Below the pieces are notes generated by a model. It was not told the DNA's origin and searched no databases. It saw nothing but the letters and a program-made list of their open reading frames with translations. Source: Mycobacterium kansasii ATCC 12478 (GTDB lineage: Bacteria > Actinomycetota > Actinomycetes > Mycobacteriales > Mycobacteriaceae). Taken from it: 64,000 nt of DNA. The stretch spans positions 5,270,001 to 5,334,000 of the forward strand of contig NC_022663.1 of NCBI RefSeq assembly GCF_000157895.3, written 5' to 3'. The position numbers and the translations under genes are program-made. The number at the start of each line of letters is the position of its first letter. Position 1 is the stretch's first letter. Of the stretch, positions 9,899-19,100 are shown in pieces.

Positions 9899-9987
9899 AT
9901 GCGGAGTATGACAGGCTGCCGGTCAAGGTCCAAATGGTCAGCTCGATGACCGCCAGAGCGGTCTGCCACGCCTCCGCCGCTGTGTCC

Positions 9988-10029
9988 GATACTGATACCA
10001 CTGATACCACTGATACTGCTGATACCGCT
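9988..10029. repeat. 9-bp tandem repeat (GATACYRCT)
   Basis: Four 9-base units run from 9994 to 10029 (GATACCACT twice, GATACTGCT, GATACCGCT), preceded by a partial unit GATACT at 9988. It lies about 90 bases upstream of the Rv2952-like methyltransferase. Such arrays vary in copy number by slippage. Confidence 0.85.
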
Positions 10030-10165
10030 GCCCTTCAACTGTTGGCACAACGGCGGCTGATCACGTCAGCCGCACGCGTCACCGGGGCTTAGGGTTGTCT
10101 GCGCCGCGCTTTGTGGGCGACAAACTCGTTGCGCCCGTGAGGGTGTCACTGTGAGGCGGGCGGAG

Positions 10166-10195
10166 TGCATACCGGCTCTATCCAGCGCTTGTCAA
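10166..10195 (-). promoter_or_regulatory. Candidate sigma-A-type promoter
   Basis: On the minus strand TTGACA (10195-10190) is followed after 18 bases by TATGCA (10171-10166). It points toward the methyltransferase starting at 9898 and would give a leader of about 260 bases containing the 9-bp repeats. This is a match by eye only; the -35 is perfect and the -10 imperfect. Confidence 0.35.
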
Positions 10196-10532
10196 GCTAC
10201 GCAACGGCAGGTTGACGCGTGCGATCAACCGGCCGCGTGCCCACCTGGCGGCATCGCAAAGCCACAGTCCGTCGGTCGGACAATGCCGGGGTGGGCCGGC
10301 CGGTCGGTGGTCAGCCGATGGCCGAGCACGTCGGGGGCATTCGGCTAGCCCGCCCAGAGCCGTCGAGAATGCCGACGGCGTCATTCCCGACCCTACGATG
10401 AACCCGGAAAACTATTCGGCACAGCGCAATTGGCATCCGCGGCCGAACGGATCACCCGCCGCGCCGGTCGCTCGCTTGCCTGATTCCTGCCGTGCATACG
10501 GCCTCGGCCATCCAATTCTGGTGGCCGACGGC

Positions 10533-11255
10533 TTAGTTGCGGATCAAGTATCCGTTAGGAGCAGATGTCCAGCCGAACTTGTTCTCCCGCGCCACGTCAT
10601 GCTTGTAATCGTTTGGGAATTCACGCTCGTAAGCCTCGATGGCCTCGTATGGGCCGGGTCCGAACCCCGGGAGGACGGGATGCCCATTGATATCGGAGTC
10701 TTCGACTACCAGGTAGTCGCCGGAGGAGAGTAGGGGCCGCAGCAGTTTCATCTCGGCCAGTACGTGATCCATGGAGTGGTCGCTGTCCAGGATGGCGAAG
10801 ATATTGCCGCGGTACTCGCCTTTGAGTCGTTCGATGTGCTCGGCAACGGCTGGGGCAGTGGATGAGGACTCAATGAACAGAATGTCAGGATCCCGCCGGG
10901 CTATCGGATCGAGGGCCTTGTGTGAGATGTCTACGGAAACCACCTTGAACGGTTGGCCGGCGTGTCTCATGACGTTCGCGAAGAACAGCGCCGAACCGCC
11001 GTAGCGGCTTCCGAACTCGATGACCAGCGAGGGCTTCAAGTCGAACAGGATCTCCTGGTAATTCCACATATCGCTCACGGACTTCCAGCACTGGACGCCC
11101 AACCAGGTAGTCTGATTCCACACCAAGTTGCTGTAGTACCACTTATGGTATTCTTCCGCCGCCGAGCCGGTCGGTCGGTAAATCAGCTGGGCCACAGCGC
11201 TCGTGAGTTTCCGCAATACGTCCATCAGTCGCATGAATGCGCCCGCCACGTCCAT
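10533..11255 (-). CDS. Rhamnosyl O-methyltransferase (Rv2959c/CmcI family)
   Basis: A 240-residue protein of the CmcI/cephalosporin hydroxylase-like methyltransferase family. It closely resembles M. tuberculosis Rv2959c, which methylates position 2 of the first rhamnose of phenolic glycolipid and p-hydroxybenzoate derivatives. Visible features are YHKWYYSNLVW near residue 36, the SAM-binding motif EFGSRYGGSA (80-89), the acidic metal-site-like DSDH (157-160), EDSDINGHPVLPGFGPG (185-201) and the terminal FGWTSAPNGYLIRN. GAGGAG lies 8 bases before the ATG at 11255; in-frame ATGs at codons 8 and 11 are alternatives. The gene implies that the organism makes a methyl-rhamnosylated phenolic glycolipid. 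Its position inside the PDIM core differs from M. tuberculosis. Confidence 0.88.
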   Translation of the reverse strand: MDVAGAFMRLMDVLRKLTSAVAQLIYRPTGSAAEEYHKWYYSNLVWNQTTWLGVQCWKSVSDMWNYQEILFDLKPSLVIEFGSRYGGSALFFANVMRHAGQPFKVVSVDISHKALDPIARRDPDILFIESSSTAPAVAEHIERLKGEYRGNIFAILDSDHSMDHVLAEMKLLRPLLSSGDYLVVEDSDINGHPVLPGFGPGPYEAIEAYEREFPNDYKHDVARENKFGWTSAPNGYLIRN

Positions 11256-11613
11256 CCCGTCATCTCCTCACTAGCCAGTCCGTGGTTATTGAAATGTCGG
11301 CCATTTGGCCAGTGGCTGGACGGAACCGATGGTGTCGGCGCGGACTCGAGTATGGCCGTGGCGATACTCAGGCACGCATGTTGTCAACCTAGTTGGTTCC
11401 GTGGGTTGCCTCTCTCCGGCTCAGTACCAGGTCAGCGTGACCCGGCCCACCGGCTCAACATGTTCTGAGGCGGCCACTGCACCGCAGGATCGTAGCAGAT
11501 ACCCGCATTCGTTGGTACGACGATTGGCGGCAAATTCGGGCTAATACGATTGGCGTTGGCCTTTTTCGAAGTTAGCGAACACGCCCGTCCTGCAAATGAA
11601 AGTGACTTTTTTT

Positions 11614-11624
11614 ATGATAATCAT
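11614..11624. promoter_or_regulatory. Fur/Zur-like core palindrome
   Basis: ATGATAATCAT equals the centre of the classical Fur-family box, within an AT-rich patch in otherwise G+C-rich DNA. The flanks do not extend the symmetry and no metal-regulated gene follows, so it may be a relic or chance. Confidence 0.2.
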
Positions 11625-11940
11625 CACGGTGGAGAATCCGCGGAAATCATCGGTGTGATGTCGCCCGCTGGACGCCGTTATGGTGTGCTGGACGCGATGA
11701 TCTTCTGCCAGATCCCGTGGGGTCACGTGGTCCTGCCTGACCGCGTGGTGTTCGTCGGCGTCGAGCGCGCTGGTCAACCGACGATGGCATGTCCCCCAAC
11801 GGCATCCGCCCGCTCGCGCCGCAGCAGCTCCAAGTACCAAGGGCTCAGCAGCGAAGGTCGCCGCGGCGGTCGTCTCCTCTGCACTCAGCTCGACACCATC
11901 GCCGCCGGCATCACCGCGTCCGCTGATCTCCTGTGCCCCA

Positions 11941-12015
11941 TGGGAAAGGAGTTGGTCGACCAATCCGTTGAGTGGCTCAATGAAGCAGATCAAGCGCCGA
12001 ACCGATGTGGTCGGC
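11941..12015 (+). pseudogene. IS256-family transposase remnant (C-terminal fragment)
   Basis: The plus strand reads W-E-R-S-W-STNPL, six divergent residues, then IKRRTDVVG. IS256-type transposases have a near-identical block near the C-terminus, written STNPLERLNKEIKRRTDVVG. The six divergent codons are explained by one deleted and one inserted base around 11971-11986, since GGCTCAAT is preserved out of frame. Downstream, RRRYL at about 12032 may be the terminal RRYL block after an internal deletion. No inverted repeats or intact upstream transposase are visible. It marks past IS activity in the island that carries the two extra methyltransferases. Confidence 0.65.
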
Positions 12016-12114
12016 AAACCGGTTATCCGGCAACGCCGGCGCTACCTGCATCACCCACGGGATGCCAGTCCCCAAGACTGGCTGGCGAATTGCTCTGCAG
12101 CGGTTGACATCCGG

Positions 12115-13374
12115 TTATTCCATAACCCAGCCATACTCGGAGGGAACAGTGCACAGCAAGGAACGTATCATCTCGAGGGACTTTTCCGGTTCCGCCAGGT
12201 GCCCATGATGCTCGATGATCAGTTGCCCATCGTAGACGCCACACGAATACAGATCGAGAGGGACGCTGATGGAGCAATAGAATTGGCCTCGAATGTCTTT
12301 CAGCTCAAGACCCGGCGGTGTGCGCATAGTTGGGAACGCGGTGGCGTCGGTGCAGAAGACAAGTGGCGGCAGCCCCGCAGGAGTTCCTTCGAATGCTGTG
12401 CCGAAGTGGAGCCCCGACTGCTGGATCACACCATTGGCCAAATCCGCGCGCAGGGTGGCAACGATATCGCTTGCGAGATCTACGATGTCGGTATCCGGGC
12501 CGATCTCTGCAAGGTAGGAGGCCGCCCCGAGCAGGTTTGTGCTTTCGGTCGGGGCCACCGGTGGCGCAAGAAGAAATCGTAGGTCGACGGGGTAGACGTA
12601 GGGAATCGGGACGTGCGGGGTATTGCGCAGGCGCCACTCGGTCAGCAGGATAGCCGCCGCGACCACCGCGTTGATGCTGAGTCGATGCTCGCGGCCGAAC
12701 GCAACGAGGTCCGATGTCTCAAGCTTGGAGAGCAGGAGTCTGCTAACTGGAACGGCTTGGGGCGATCCAGGATCGGCGAGAACAGCCGCCTTGGTGGTGT
12801 CAGGGAGGTCATAGGCGAACATCACCGACATGAAACGCTCGGCTCCCGATAACCCTTGCTTCTTGACGCCCCGCTGTTCGAGCAGGATCTCCATGGGCAG
12901 CGGCGCGGACTGCGGGATTATCGGACCGGGATCACCAGTAGTTACGGCATCGGTGTACCGCGAGAACAGCTCGTCGACGAGAGCGGCCCCGTGGTGACCA
13001 TCGGCCATGCTGTGATGGACATAAAGGGTCAGCTCGGCCCCTCCCTCGTTGAGCACCAGCCGTGAATCCATCAACGAGACACTCTGGTCGAGCCGGATTT
13101 GCGAGTCTCCCGAAGACGCCCCGTTGGTGCCGTCGACTACATAGATCCCGGAGTGGAGCATGTCGTCGGCAACCAGATTCCAACCGCCATCGGGGCATGG
13201 CTCGAGGTGACCCGCCAAGACCGGGTGGGCCTCGAGGAGGGCATCGAAAGCATCCGACAGCGCGTCGACCTCGACAGCGCCGCGCAGCTGGATTGTCATC
13301 GAAGTGAAGACTTCGTATTGCGCAAAGATTTCCTCACTGTGTGACAGCTTTCGAATCACGGATCCGGAAAACAC
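12115..13374 (-). CDS. papA5: Phthiocerol/phthiodiolone dimycocerosyl transferase PapA5
   Basis: Acyltransferase of the BAHD/condensation-domain superfamily that moves mycocerosyl chains from Mas onto the two hydroxyls of phthiocerol, phthiodiolone or phenolphthiocerol. The protein has 419 residues (422 in M. tuberculosis as I recall). The catalytic HHxxxDG motif is HHSMADG at 120-126 (His121, Asp125). Further conserved blocks are SINAVVAAAILLTEW, YVYPVDLR and FYCSISVPLDLY. It starts with GTG at 13374, with a GGGGG stretch as Shine-Dalgarno, 48 bases after drrC, so it is probably the last gene of the operon that begins at fadD26. A hairpin spans the drrC-papA5 junction. Confidence 0.96.
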   Translation of the reverse strand: MFSGSVIRKLSHSEEIFAQYEVFTSMTIQLRGAVEVDALSDAFDALLEAHPVLAGHLEPCPDGGWNLVADDMLHSGIYVVDGTNGASSGDSQIRLDQSVSLMDSRLVLNEGGAELTLYVHHSMADGHHGAALVDELFSRYTDAVTTGDPGPIIPQSAPLPMEILLEQRGVKKQGLSGAERFMSVMFAYDLPDTTKAAVLADPGSPQAVPVSRLLLSKLETSDLVAFGREHRLSINAVVAAAILLTEWRLRNTPHVPIPYVYPVDLRFLLAPPVAPTESTNLLGAASYLAEIGPDTDIVDLASDIVATLRADLANGVIQQSGLHFGTAFEGTPAGLPPLVFCTDATAFPTMRTPPGLELKDIRGQFYCSISVPLDLYSCGVYDGQLIIEHHGHLAEPEKSLEMIRSLLCTVPSEYGWVME

Positions 13375-13403
13375 CTCGAGACCCCCTACTGGTCATTGCA
13401 TGC

Positions 13404-13440
13404 CGGGCCAGCGCATGCTCGGTCAGTGCGTGCTGGCCCG
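13404..13440 (-). other. Hairpin across the drrC stop / papA5 leader
   Basis: CGGGCCAGC (13404-13412) and GCTGGCCCG (13432-13440) form a 9-bp perfect stem, with three further inner pairs possible, around the drrC stop codon. There is no T-tract. It could attenuate transcription or stabilise upstream mRNA before papA5. Confidence 0.5.
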
Positions 13441-14253
13441 TCGGTAGCCGATGGCCATGGGTACGGCGCATGCGACGCAAATACCTATGGTCCACAACAA
13501 CATCCCGATCATCGGAGATAGGACGGGACCGCCCATCGCATATCCTCGCATCGCCGCAATGGCATAGCTCACTGGCTGATGGGCGACGACCGGCTGAATC
13601 CAGCTCGGATATGAGTTGAGCGGTACCAGACCGGTGGAGAAGAAGATCGCGATTGCCTGCACCAGCTCGACGCCTTCAACCACTACGGTCTGCGCGGTGT
13701 AGAGCGCGACGGTGGTGACGATAGCGGCGATTGCGATGCCAAGTATCACCGGGACACTCACCCACATGAGGCTCGCGATCATGCCCTGCCGAAACCGGAA
13801 ACCCAAGACAACGCCCGTGCCCAGCATCACCAGAGTGGTGAACAGAGTCCGAATCGCGTTTGCCAGAATTCGAGCGATCAGGCCCGATGCCCGGTGCACC
13901 GGCACCACCCACAATCGGGAAAGCAAGCCCATGGAGCGCTCGCGCATCAGGTCTATCGCGACGAATGTTGAGCCAGTGATAGCGGCACCGATCGAGATGA
14001 GCGGAACAATGCTGTAGAGCCCGCTGTCGTGGGTCACGGCGTAAGCCAGGTTGCCGAGCACGATGTTCAACACCACCATGAACAGAATCGGCAACACGAT
14101 CGCTCCGATGACGGTGACGTAGTCACGTGCCCACCGAATAAGTAACCGTTTGGTCTGCAACAGAGTTTGCTCAATGAGCAGGCGAACAGAGTTCTCCGGG
14201 TCCTGCGAGCGCGCCGGCGCGAGCCCGACTTCCTGAGTTGTCACGGGCATCAT
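13423..14253 (-). CDS. drrC: PDIM ABC transporter permease DrrC
   Basis: One of two membrane subunits of the DrrABC exporter implicated in moving PDIM to the cell surface. From ATG 14253 the protein has 276 residues, matching M. tuberculosis DrrC as I recall, and starts MMPVTTQEVGLAP. This start overlaps the drrB stop in an ATGA, the same arrangement as drrA/drrB; the next codon, ATG 14250, is an alternative. It has about six hydrophobic segments, including VIGAIVLPILFMVVLNIVLG and VTTVALYTAQTVVVEGVELV, and the ABC-2 pattern ending SYAIAAMRG. It depends on DrrA for ATP hydrolysis. Confidence 0.94.
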   Translation of the reverse strand: MMPVTTQEVGLAPARSQDPENSVRLLIEQTLLQTKRLLIRWARDYVTVIGAIVLPILFMVVLNIVLGNLAYAVTHDSGLYSIVPLISIGAAITGSTFVAIDLMRERSMGLLSRLWVVPVHRASGLIARILANAIRTLFTTLVMLGTGVVLGFRFRQGMIASLMWVSVPVILGIAIAAIVTTVALYTAQTVVVEGVELVQAIAIFFSTGLVPLNSYPSWIQPVVAHQPVSYAIAAMRGYAMGGPVLSPMIGMLLWTIGICVACAVPMAIGYRRASTH

Positions 14254-15116
14254 CGCCGCTTGGACAGGACGACGATGGACATGGGCACCAAGAACAGTGT
14301 GAAACCGACGAGCCACGCTAGCGTCGGCGCCATGACAGGCCAGGTCACCGGTAAGACTCTTTTGGTGGTATCGCCGGCCAGCGCCCGCATCGCCTCAACG
14401 AACTGGGAGATCGGTTGGTTGCGGACGAACGGGTGGATCCACCGAGGAAACAGCCTCAACGGCATGAGGCCGACCGACAGTAGTCCGAAGATCAAAATGG
14501 GCAAGGTCAGCAGGGGCAGCATGGCGTCGGGGTTTTTGGTAACCGTGCCGAGCAGGTCAGTGCCGAATGACAGCACGGCCCCGATCGCCAGCACCAAGAG
14601 GCAAAAGCCGACGATATAGAGGGCCCCGCGGTGGAACCGGAATCCGATCACGTAGCCGCAGACCAGCGATACCGCCAAACCGATCGAGCACCGGTACACC
14701 GAGACCGTCGCTCGGGCAAGCACCGGCGTCACCGGGGCGATCGGCATTGAGCTAAACCGTCTATTGACACCCAGCAGCGAGTCGGTTGCCGCCCGGAAGC
14801 CCGACCCGATGGCGGCGAACGAGATGGCCTGCAGTGTGACCAATGGCGTGATGTATTGCCCTAGGTTACTGGCGACGCCGGAGCTTGCACCCCCGACAAA
14901 GTGGTTCCACGGTATGGCGAAGGGTATATAGAAGCCCACCATGAAAACCACCGGCGCGCCGGCGGTGGTGAATAATTCGCCGATGCTCGTGCGCAAGAAC
15001 AAACGGCTGATGAGCACCCGCCATTGCCAAAGCGTTGACTGGTTTAGCTTTTCCACCTTCGGGCCGAACCCCTCGAAGGCCGGTGTTGGGGTTGGAACGG
15101 TGGCCGCGGCGCTCAT
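14250..15116 (-). CDS. drrB: PDIM ABC transporter permease DrrB
   Basis: Second ABC-2-type membrane subunit of the PDIM exporter, 288 residues, about the size of M. tuberculosis DrrB. Hydrophobic segments include APVVFMVGFYIPFAIPW, ITPLVTLQAISFAAIGSGF and ALYIVGFCLLVLAIGAVLSF. The family end pattern is WIHPFVRNQPISQFVEAMRA. The ATG at 15116 overlaps the drrA stop by four bases and its own stop overlaps the drrC start, so the three genes look translationally coupled. Confidence 0.95.
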   Translation of the reverse strand: MSAAATVPTPTPAFEGFGPKVEKLNQSTLWQWRVLISRLFLRTSIGELFTTAGAPVVFMVGFYIPFAIPWNHFVGGASSGVASNLGQYITPLVTLQAISFAAIGSGFRAATDSLLGVNRRFSSMPIAPVTPVLARATVSVYRCSIGLAVSLVCGYVIGFRFHRGALYIVGFCLLVLAIGAVLSFGTDLLGTVTKNPDAMLPLLTLPILIFGLLSVGLMPLRLFPRWIHPFVRNQPISQFVEAMRALAGDTTKRVLPVTWPVMAPTLAWLVGFTLFLVPMSIVVLSKRR

Positions 15117-16102
15117 CGCATGCCCGCCGACGCTAGATGACTCAGTGACTCGCTGGGATCTGTTGTCATGGACAGGAATACGTCATCGAGCGACGGCCGG
15201 CGCAGTGCGATGTCGGCCAGCTCGATGTTCGCCTCGTCGATCCGGCGCGCGGCCTCGATCAGGGTGCGGGTCCCGCCTGGTGCCGGCATGGTGATCCGGT
15301 CTGACTCGGGTGTCAGAATGGCCCTGCTCTGTTCGGGCAACAGTGAACCGAGCGCCGCGACGATAGCGTCCAGGTCCTTGAGATCCCGCGGCACGATTTC
15401 GCAGAATGTGTCGCCGGCACGGTGCTTGAGCTCATTCGCGGTGCCCTCCGCGATGATCGTGCCGTGGTCGATCAAAATGATCCGGTCGCTGAGCGCATCC
15501 GCCTCCTCGAGATACTGCGTCGTCAACAAGGTGGCGACGCCGAGCTTCTTGAAGCTGGCCACCAGATCCCAAATAGCTTGTCGGCTTCTTGGGTCCAGCC
15601 CTGTGGTGGGCTCGTCGAGGAACGCCACCTGCGGCTGGACCACCAATCCGCACGCGATGTCTATGCGCCGACGCATCCCGCCCGAATAGGTGCTCACCCG
15701 CCGCTTTGCGGCGTGCATGAGCCCAAATTGCTCGAGCAGTTCCTGCGACCTGCGACGTGCCGCGGACTTGCTCAGCCCGTACAGGCGACCGAATAACACC
15801 AGGTTCTGCTCGCCGGTCAGGGCGTCGTCGACGGCCACCTGCTGTCCGGTGACCATGATCGAGCGGCGCACACCGGCCGGATCGGAAACGACGTCGTGGC
15901 CGGCGACCGTCGCCGAGCCGCCATCGGGCCGGGTCAGCGTCGACAAGATGTCCACCATGGTGGTCTTGCCGGCTCCGTTGGGGCCGAGCAGCCCGATCAC
16001 TTCGCCGCGGCCCACTTCGAAACTGACGTCATCGAGGGCCACCACCGTGCCGAACGCCTTGTGAATACCGCGGACCACTACTGCCATGTCGTTGTTGCGC
16101 AT
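15113..16102 (-). CDS. drrA: PDIM ABC transporter ATP-binding protein DrrA
   Basis: ATPase of the DrrABC exporter. From ATG 16102 it has 329 residues, against 331 in M. tuberculosis as I recall. It has Walker A GPNGAGKT (40-47), Q-loop region VTGQQVAVDD, ABC signature YSGGM (139-143), Walker B VAFLDE (159-164) followed by PTTGLDP, and the H-loop after TTQYLEEADAL. The open frame extends 28 codons upstream, but those codons overlap ppsE. The chosen ATG has a strong GAGGAGG site and lies 10 bases after the ppsE stop. The C-terminal domain resembles the daunorubicin-resistance (DrrA) family. Confidence 0.96.
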   Translation of the reverse strand: MRNNDMAVVVRGIHKAFGTVVALDDVSFEVGRGEVIGLLGPNGAGKTTMVDILSTLTRPDGGSATVAGHDVVSDPAGVRRSIMVTGQQVAVDDALTGEQNLVLFGRLYGLSKSAARRRSQELLEQFGLMHAAKRRVSTYSGGMRRRIDIACGLVVQPQVAFLDEPTTGLDPRSRQAIWDLVASFKKLGVATLLTTQYLEEADALSDRIILIDHGTIIAEGTANELKHRAGDTFCEIVPRDLKDLDAIVAALGSLLPEQSRAILTPESDRITMPAPGGTRTLIEAARRIDEANIELADIALRRPSLDDVFLSMTTDPSESLSHLASAGMR

Positions 16103-16112
16103 TCCGACCTCC

Positions 16113-19100
16113 TCAGCCCGCATCCAGGCTGGACAAGTCCACCAGGGCGCCCGCTTCGGGTGCCCCAACCGTTTCGATCTCGTCATGCTCGGCCGCGATG
16201 GCCTCCTGGATCAGCTCGCTCAGTGTGGCCGGCAATGTCCGCGCCAGCTGTTCTACCGTTGCCGCGGGGATGCGGCGGGTGTCATACCACCAATCCAGAT
16301 GCAATGAGCCGCCGGAGCGATACGCCCGGAGTTCGATGGCGTGGCCCAACCCGGGGATCGTCTCGCGGACGGGCATCGTCATGTCGGAGTCGAACTGTAC
16401 CGGTGCATCGGTGCTCGGCAACTCGGGAATGACGCCCGCATACCGGAAGTGGATGTCGGGGGTGCGCTGCGCACCCAGCACGCGTCCGGTTGGCGCATAC
16501 AGATACCGCAGCAGCCCGTATCCGATTCCGTAGTGCGGAACGGATTTCAGCGCGTCGTGAACGGCGTCCAGCTGTTGAATCCCGGATCCGTTCCCGCATA
16601 CCAGGGGCACCGGGTAGTACGTCGTGAACCAGCCGACGGTTCTGCGCAGGTCGATGTCCGGCCGTAGTACCGAGCGCCCCTCGCCCTCGAGTTCGACGGC
16701 GACCACACCGTCACCGACCGCCTTGCCTATGGTTCGGCCGAGCGCGGCCAGCACGATCTCCTGGATCGACCGCCGGAACCTGCGCCGAGCATCATCGAGT
16801 TCGAATGTCTGCTCGACGCTCAGCGTAGTTGAGAACTTGGTCAGATCCTCGGTGCTGGGCGGTTGCGTGATGTCCTGGTCAGCCAGCCACAAGGTCGCCT
16901 TCGTTGAATTCTCGATCCAGTAGGAGCGAGTGTCGAGGGCTGCGGGATGTGTCGCGAGGGCCGCGCAGCGAACCGACCAGTCCCGCCACCCGGTGGTGAC
17001 CGGCTCCAGCGTGATCTCCTCGCCCGCCAGCCGCTGCCCGAACGCGGTGACGATGTCGCGTCCGAGGATTTGACGCGACGCGTCGTCGCTGACCATCTCG
17101 TGCACGGCCAGCCCCAGGTAGTGCGGACCGCCGTGCGCACCGGTGATATGCACTGCTGCCAGCGGCGCGTCCGAATCACTTTGATCTGAGAGCAATTCGG
17201 CCAGAATCTTCGACACCGCAGCCCGTTCTTCCGGGCTGCCGGCGGACACGTCGTCAGGAAGTGGCACCGTGGAAAGCCGAGTGAATTCCCCGGATGGTGC
17301 GATGTGTTGCTCCCACATTCCGGCATTGTCGACGAGCTGCAGCCGCAATGCGTCGTGGTGGTTGGCCACCGCGGTCAGCACCGCCCGGACGTCCTCCGAG
17401 CCGACCTTGGGGTCGAGGCGCAGGATCAACGGGACGCGCCAGCGACCGGTGTCGCGCAGTCCCCGGTCGAGGAAGTACGCAATATTCGGCGGAACCGCCG
17501 GATGTGCATCAGCCACCGGGGCTTTGGCCAACCCACTCGCCGCGAACGAGGCATCGACGGCAGCCGTCAGCGCGGCCAAGGTCGGGTATTCGTACAGGTC
17601 CTGCGGTGTAATGGTCAGGCCCTCGTTGGCGGCGGACATCGCGATGCTGATGGCCATCAGGGAATCGCCGCCCATGTCAAAGAAATTGGCGTTGCGATCG
17701 ATGGAGCTGACACCCATGCACTGTTCCCAGATGCGCCGCAACGTGGTCTCGGTCTGCGACTCTCCGTTCTGCGCCACTTCGACGGTGCCGGCACCAGCCC
17801 CCGCGCCCACCGGTGAGCCGTTGCTCCCGGCGGGAACCTGCGACCACACCATGTGCTTGGGTTCCACCCAATGCCGTTGGCGGGCAAACGGATAACCGGG
17901 CAGGGAAACCAGCTGCGGCTGGGTCGCACGCCGCGGCGTCCAGTCAACCTCGATCCCGGCGGACCAGAGCTCACCCAGCGCGCGCAGGAAGGTATCGCGG
18001 TCATCGGCGTTCTGAATCGGGTGACGCATGAGCCGGACAGCACGATGCGCGGCCGACCACTTCGGATGCCGTATCGCAGAACCGGTGAGGCTCCCGCCGG
18101 GACCGACCTCGACGAGGACCCGACCCGGATCTGCCAGCACCACGTCGAGTTCGTCGGCGAACCTGATCGCGGAACTGATTTGACGTGTCCAGGTGGCCGG
18201 ATCGGTGACCTGCTGCTCGGTCAACCACGTTCCGGTGAGGTTACTCAGCAACGGCGTGCGCGGAGCGCTGAGCTGCTGCTGGGACAGGAATGCCTGGAAT
18301 TCATCCAACATCGGATCCATCGCGCTGGTGTGAAACGCGTGGCCGGCGCGGACCCGGCGAACGGGTATCCCGGCCTCGTTGAGACGTTGGGTGAACTCGC
18401 GAATCGCGCCCTTCGGGCCGGCGACCACGCAGTTGCCGGGATCGTTGACCGCCGAGAGCTCCACCCCCGGTGAGAGGTACTGCGCGACCTCGTCGGGACC
18501 CACTGCCACCGCGACCATGGCGCCGGGCGGCGACTCATGCATCAGGCGCGCCCGTAGCGCAACGGTCTTGATCGCCGTGTCGAGGTCGAATACCCCGGCC
18601 AGGGTGGCCGCGATGTATTCGCCGGTGCTGTAGCCGATGTAGGCGCCCGCACGCACCCCGTAGCTGTCGACCAGCTTGGCGAGCGCGTACTCCACGGTGA
18701 ACAGCGCCGGTTGCGATCGGTCGATGCGCTCCAGATCCGTTGCGGTCCCGCTGAACACCTCGGCATGCAGATCGATGCCCATCTCGTCACGGAATCCGGC
18801 GGCGCAGGTGTCGAAGTATTCGGCGAAAACGGGCTCGGTGTCGTAGAGCCCCTTCGCCATGCCGACGTGCTGTGCGCCCTGCCCGGGAAACAGGAACACG
18901 ACGCGGTCCGGCGCCGGTGTGGTCGTTTCGGGCGGGTCCCCGGCGCCGGATTCGCCGACGAAGACGTTGTCGTGCTCGGCCGCCCGCAAGACCTTGACGG
19001 CGTGTTCGCGGTCGTGGACGACGGCGGCCATGGTGATGTTGTGCTTGCGGCGTCGGGTGAGGGTGTGGGCCACGTCGGACACGTCCGGGCAGTCCGGCCG

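Larger units (their letters stand above)
9899..10532. other. Intergenic region between the two methyltransferases
   Basis: The 634 bases hold the 9-bp tandem repeat and a candidate minus-strand promoter. The remaining open frames on both strands have no recognisable protein features. I see no gene. Confidence 0.6.
11256..12114. other. Intergenic region with IS remnant
   Basis: The 859 bases between the rhamnosyl methyltransferase start and the papA5 stop contain a degenerate IS256-type transposase tail (11941-12015) and an AT-rich patch at about 11605-11625 with ATGATAATCAT. Open frames of about 160-185 codons exist on both strands but their sequences look like noise apart from the transposase tail. 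No intact gene is seen. Confidence 0.6.

Noticed and set aside
11541..12017. 158-codon minus-strand frame and a 185-codon plus-strand frame (11550-12107) upstream of papA5
   Set aside because: Neither shows motifs or good codon use. The plus-strand frame covers the transposase remnant in a different frame.
16103..16186. 28-codon longer start for drrA
   Set aside because: The extra codons overlap the end of ppsE and lack a ribosome-binding site. ATG 16102 has GAGGAGG.
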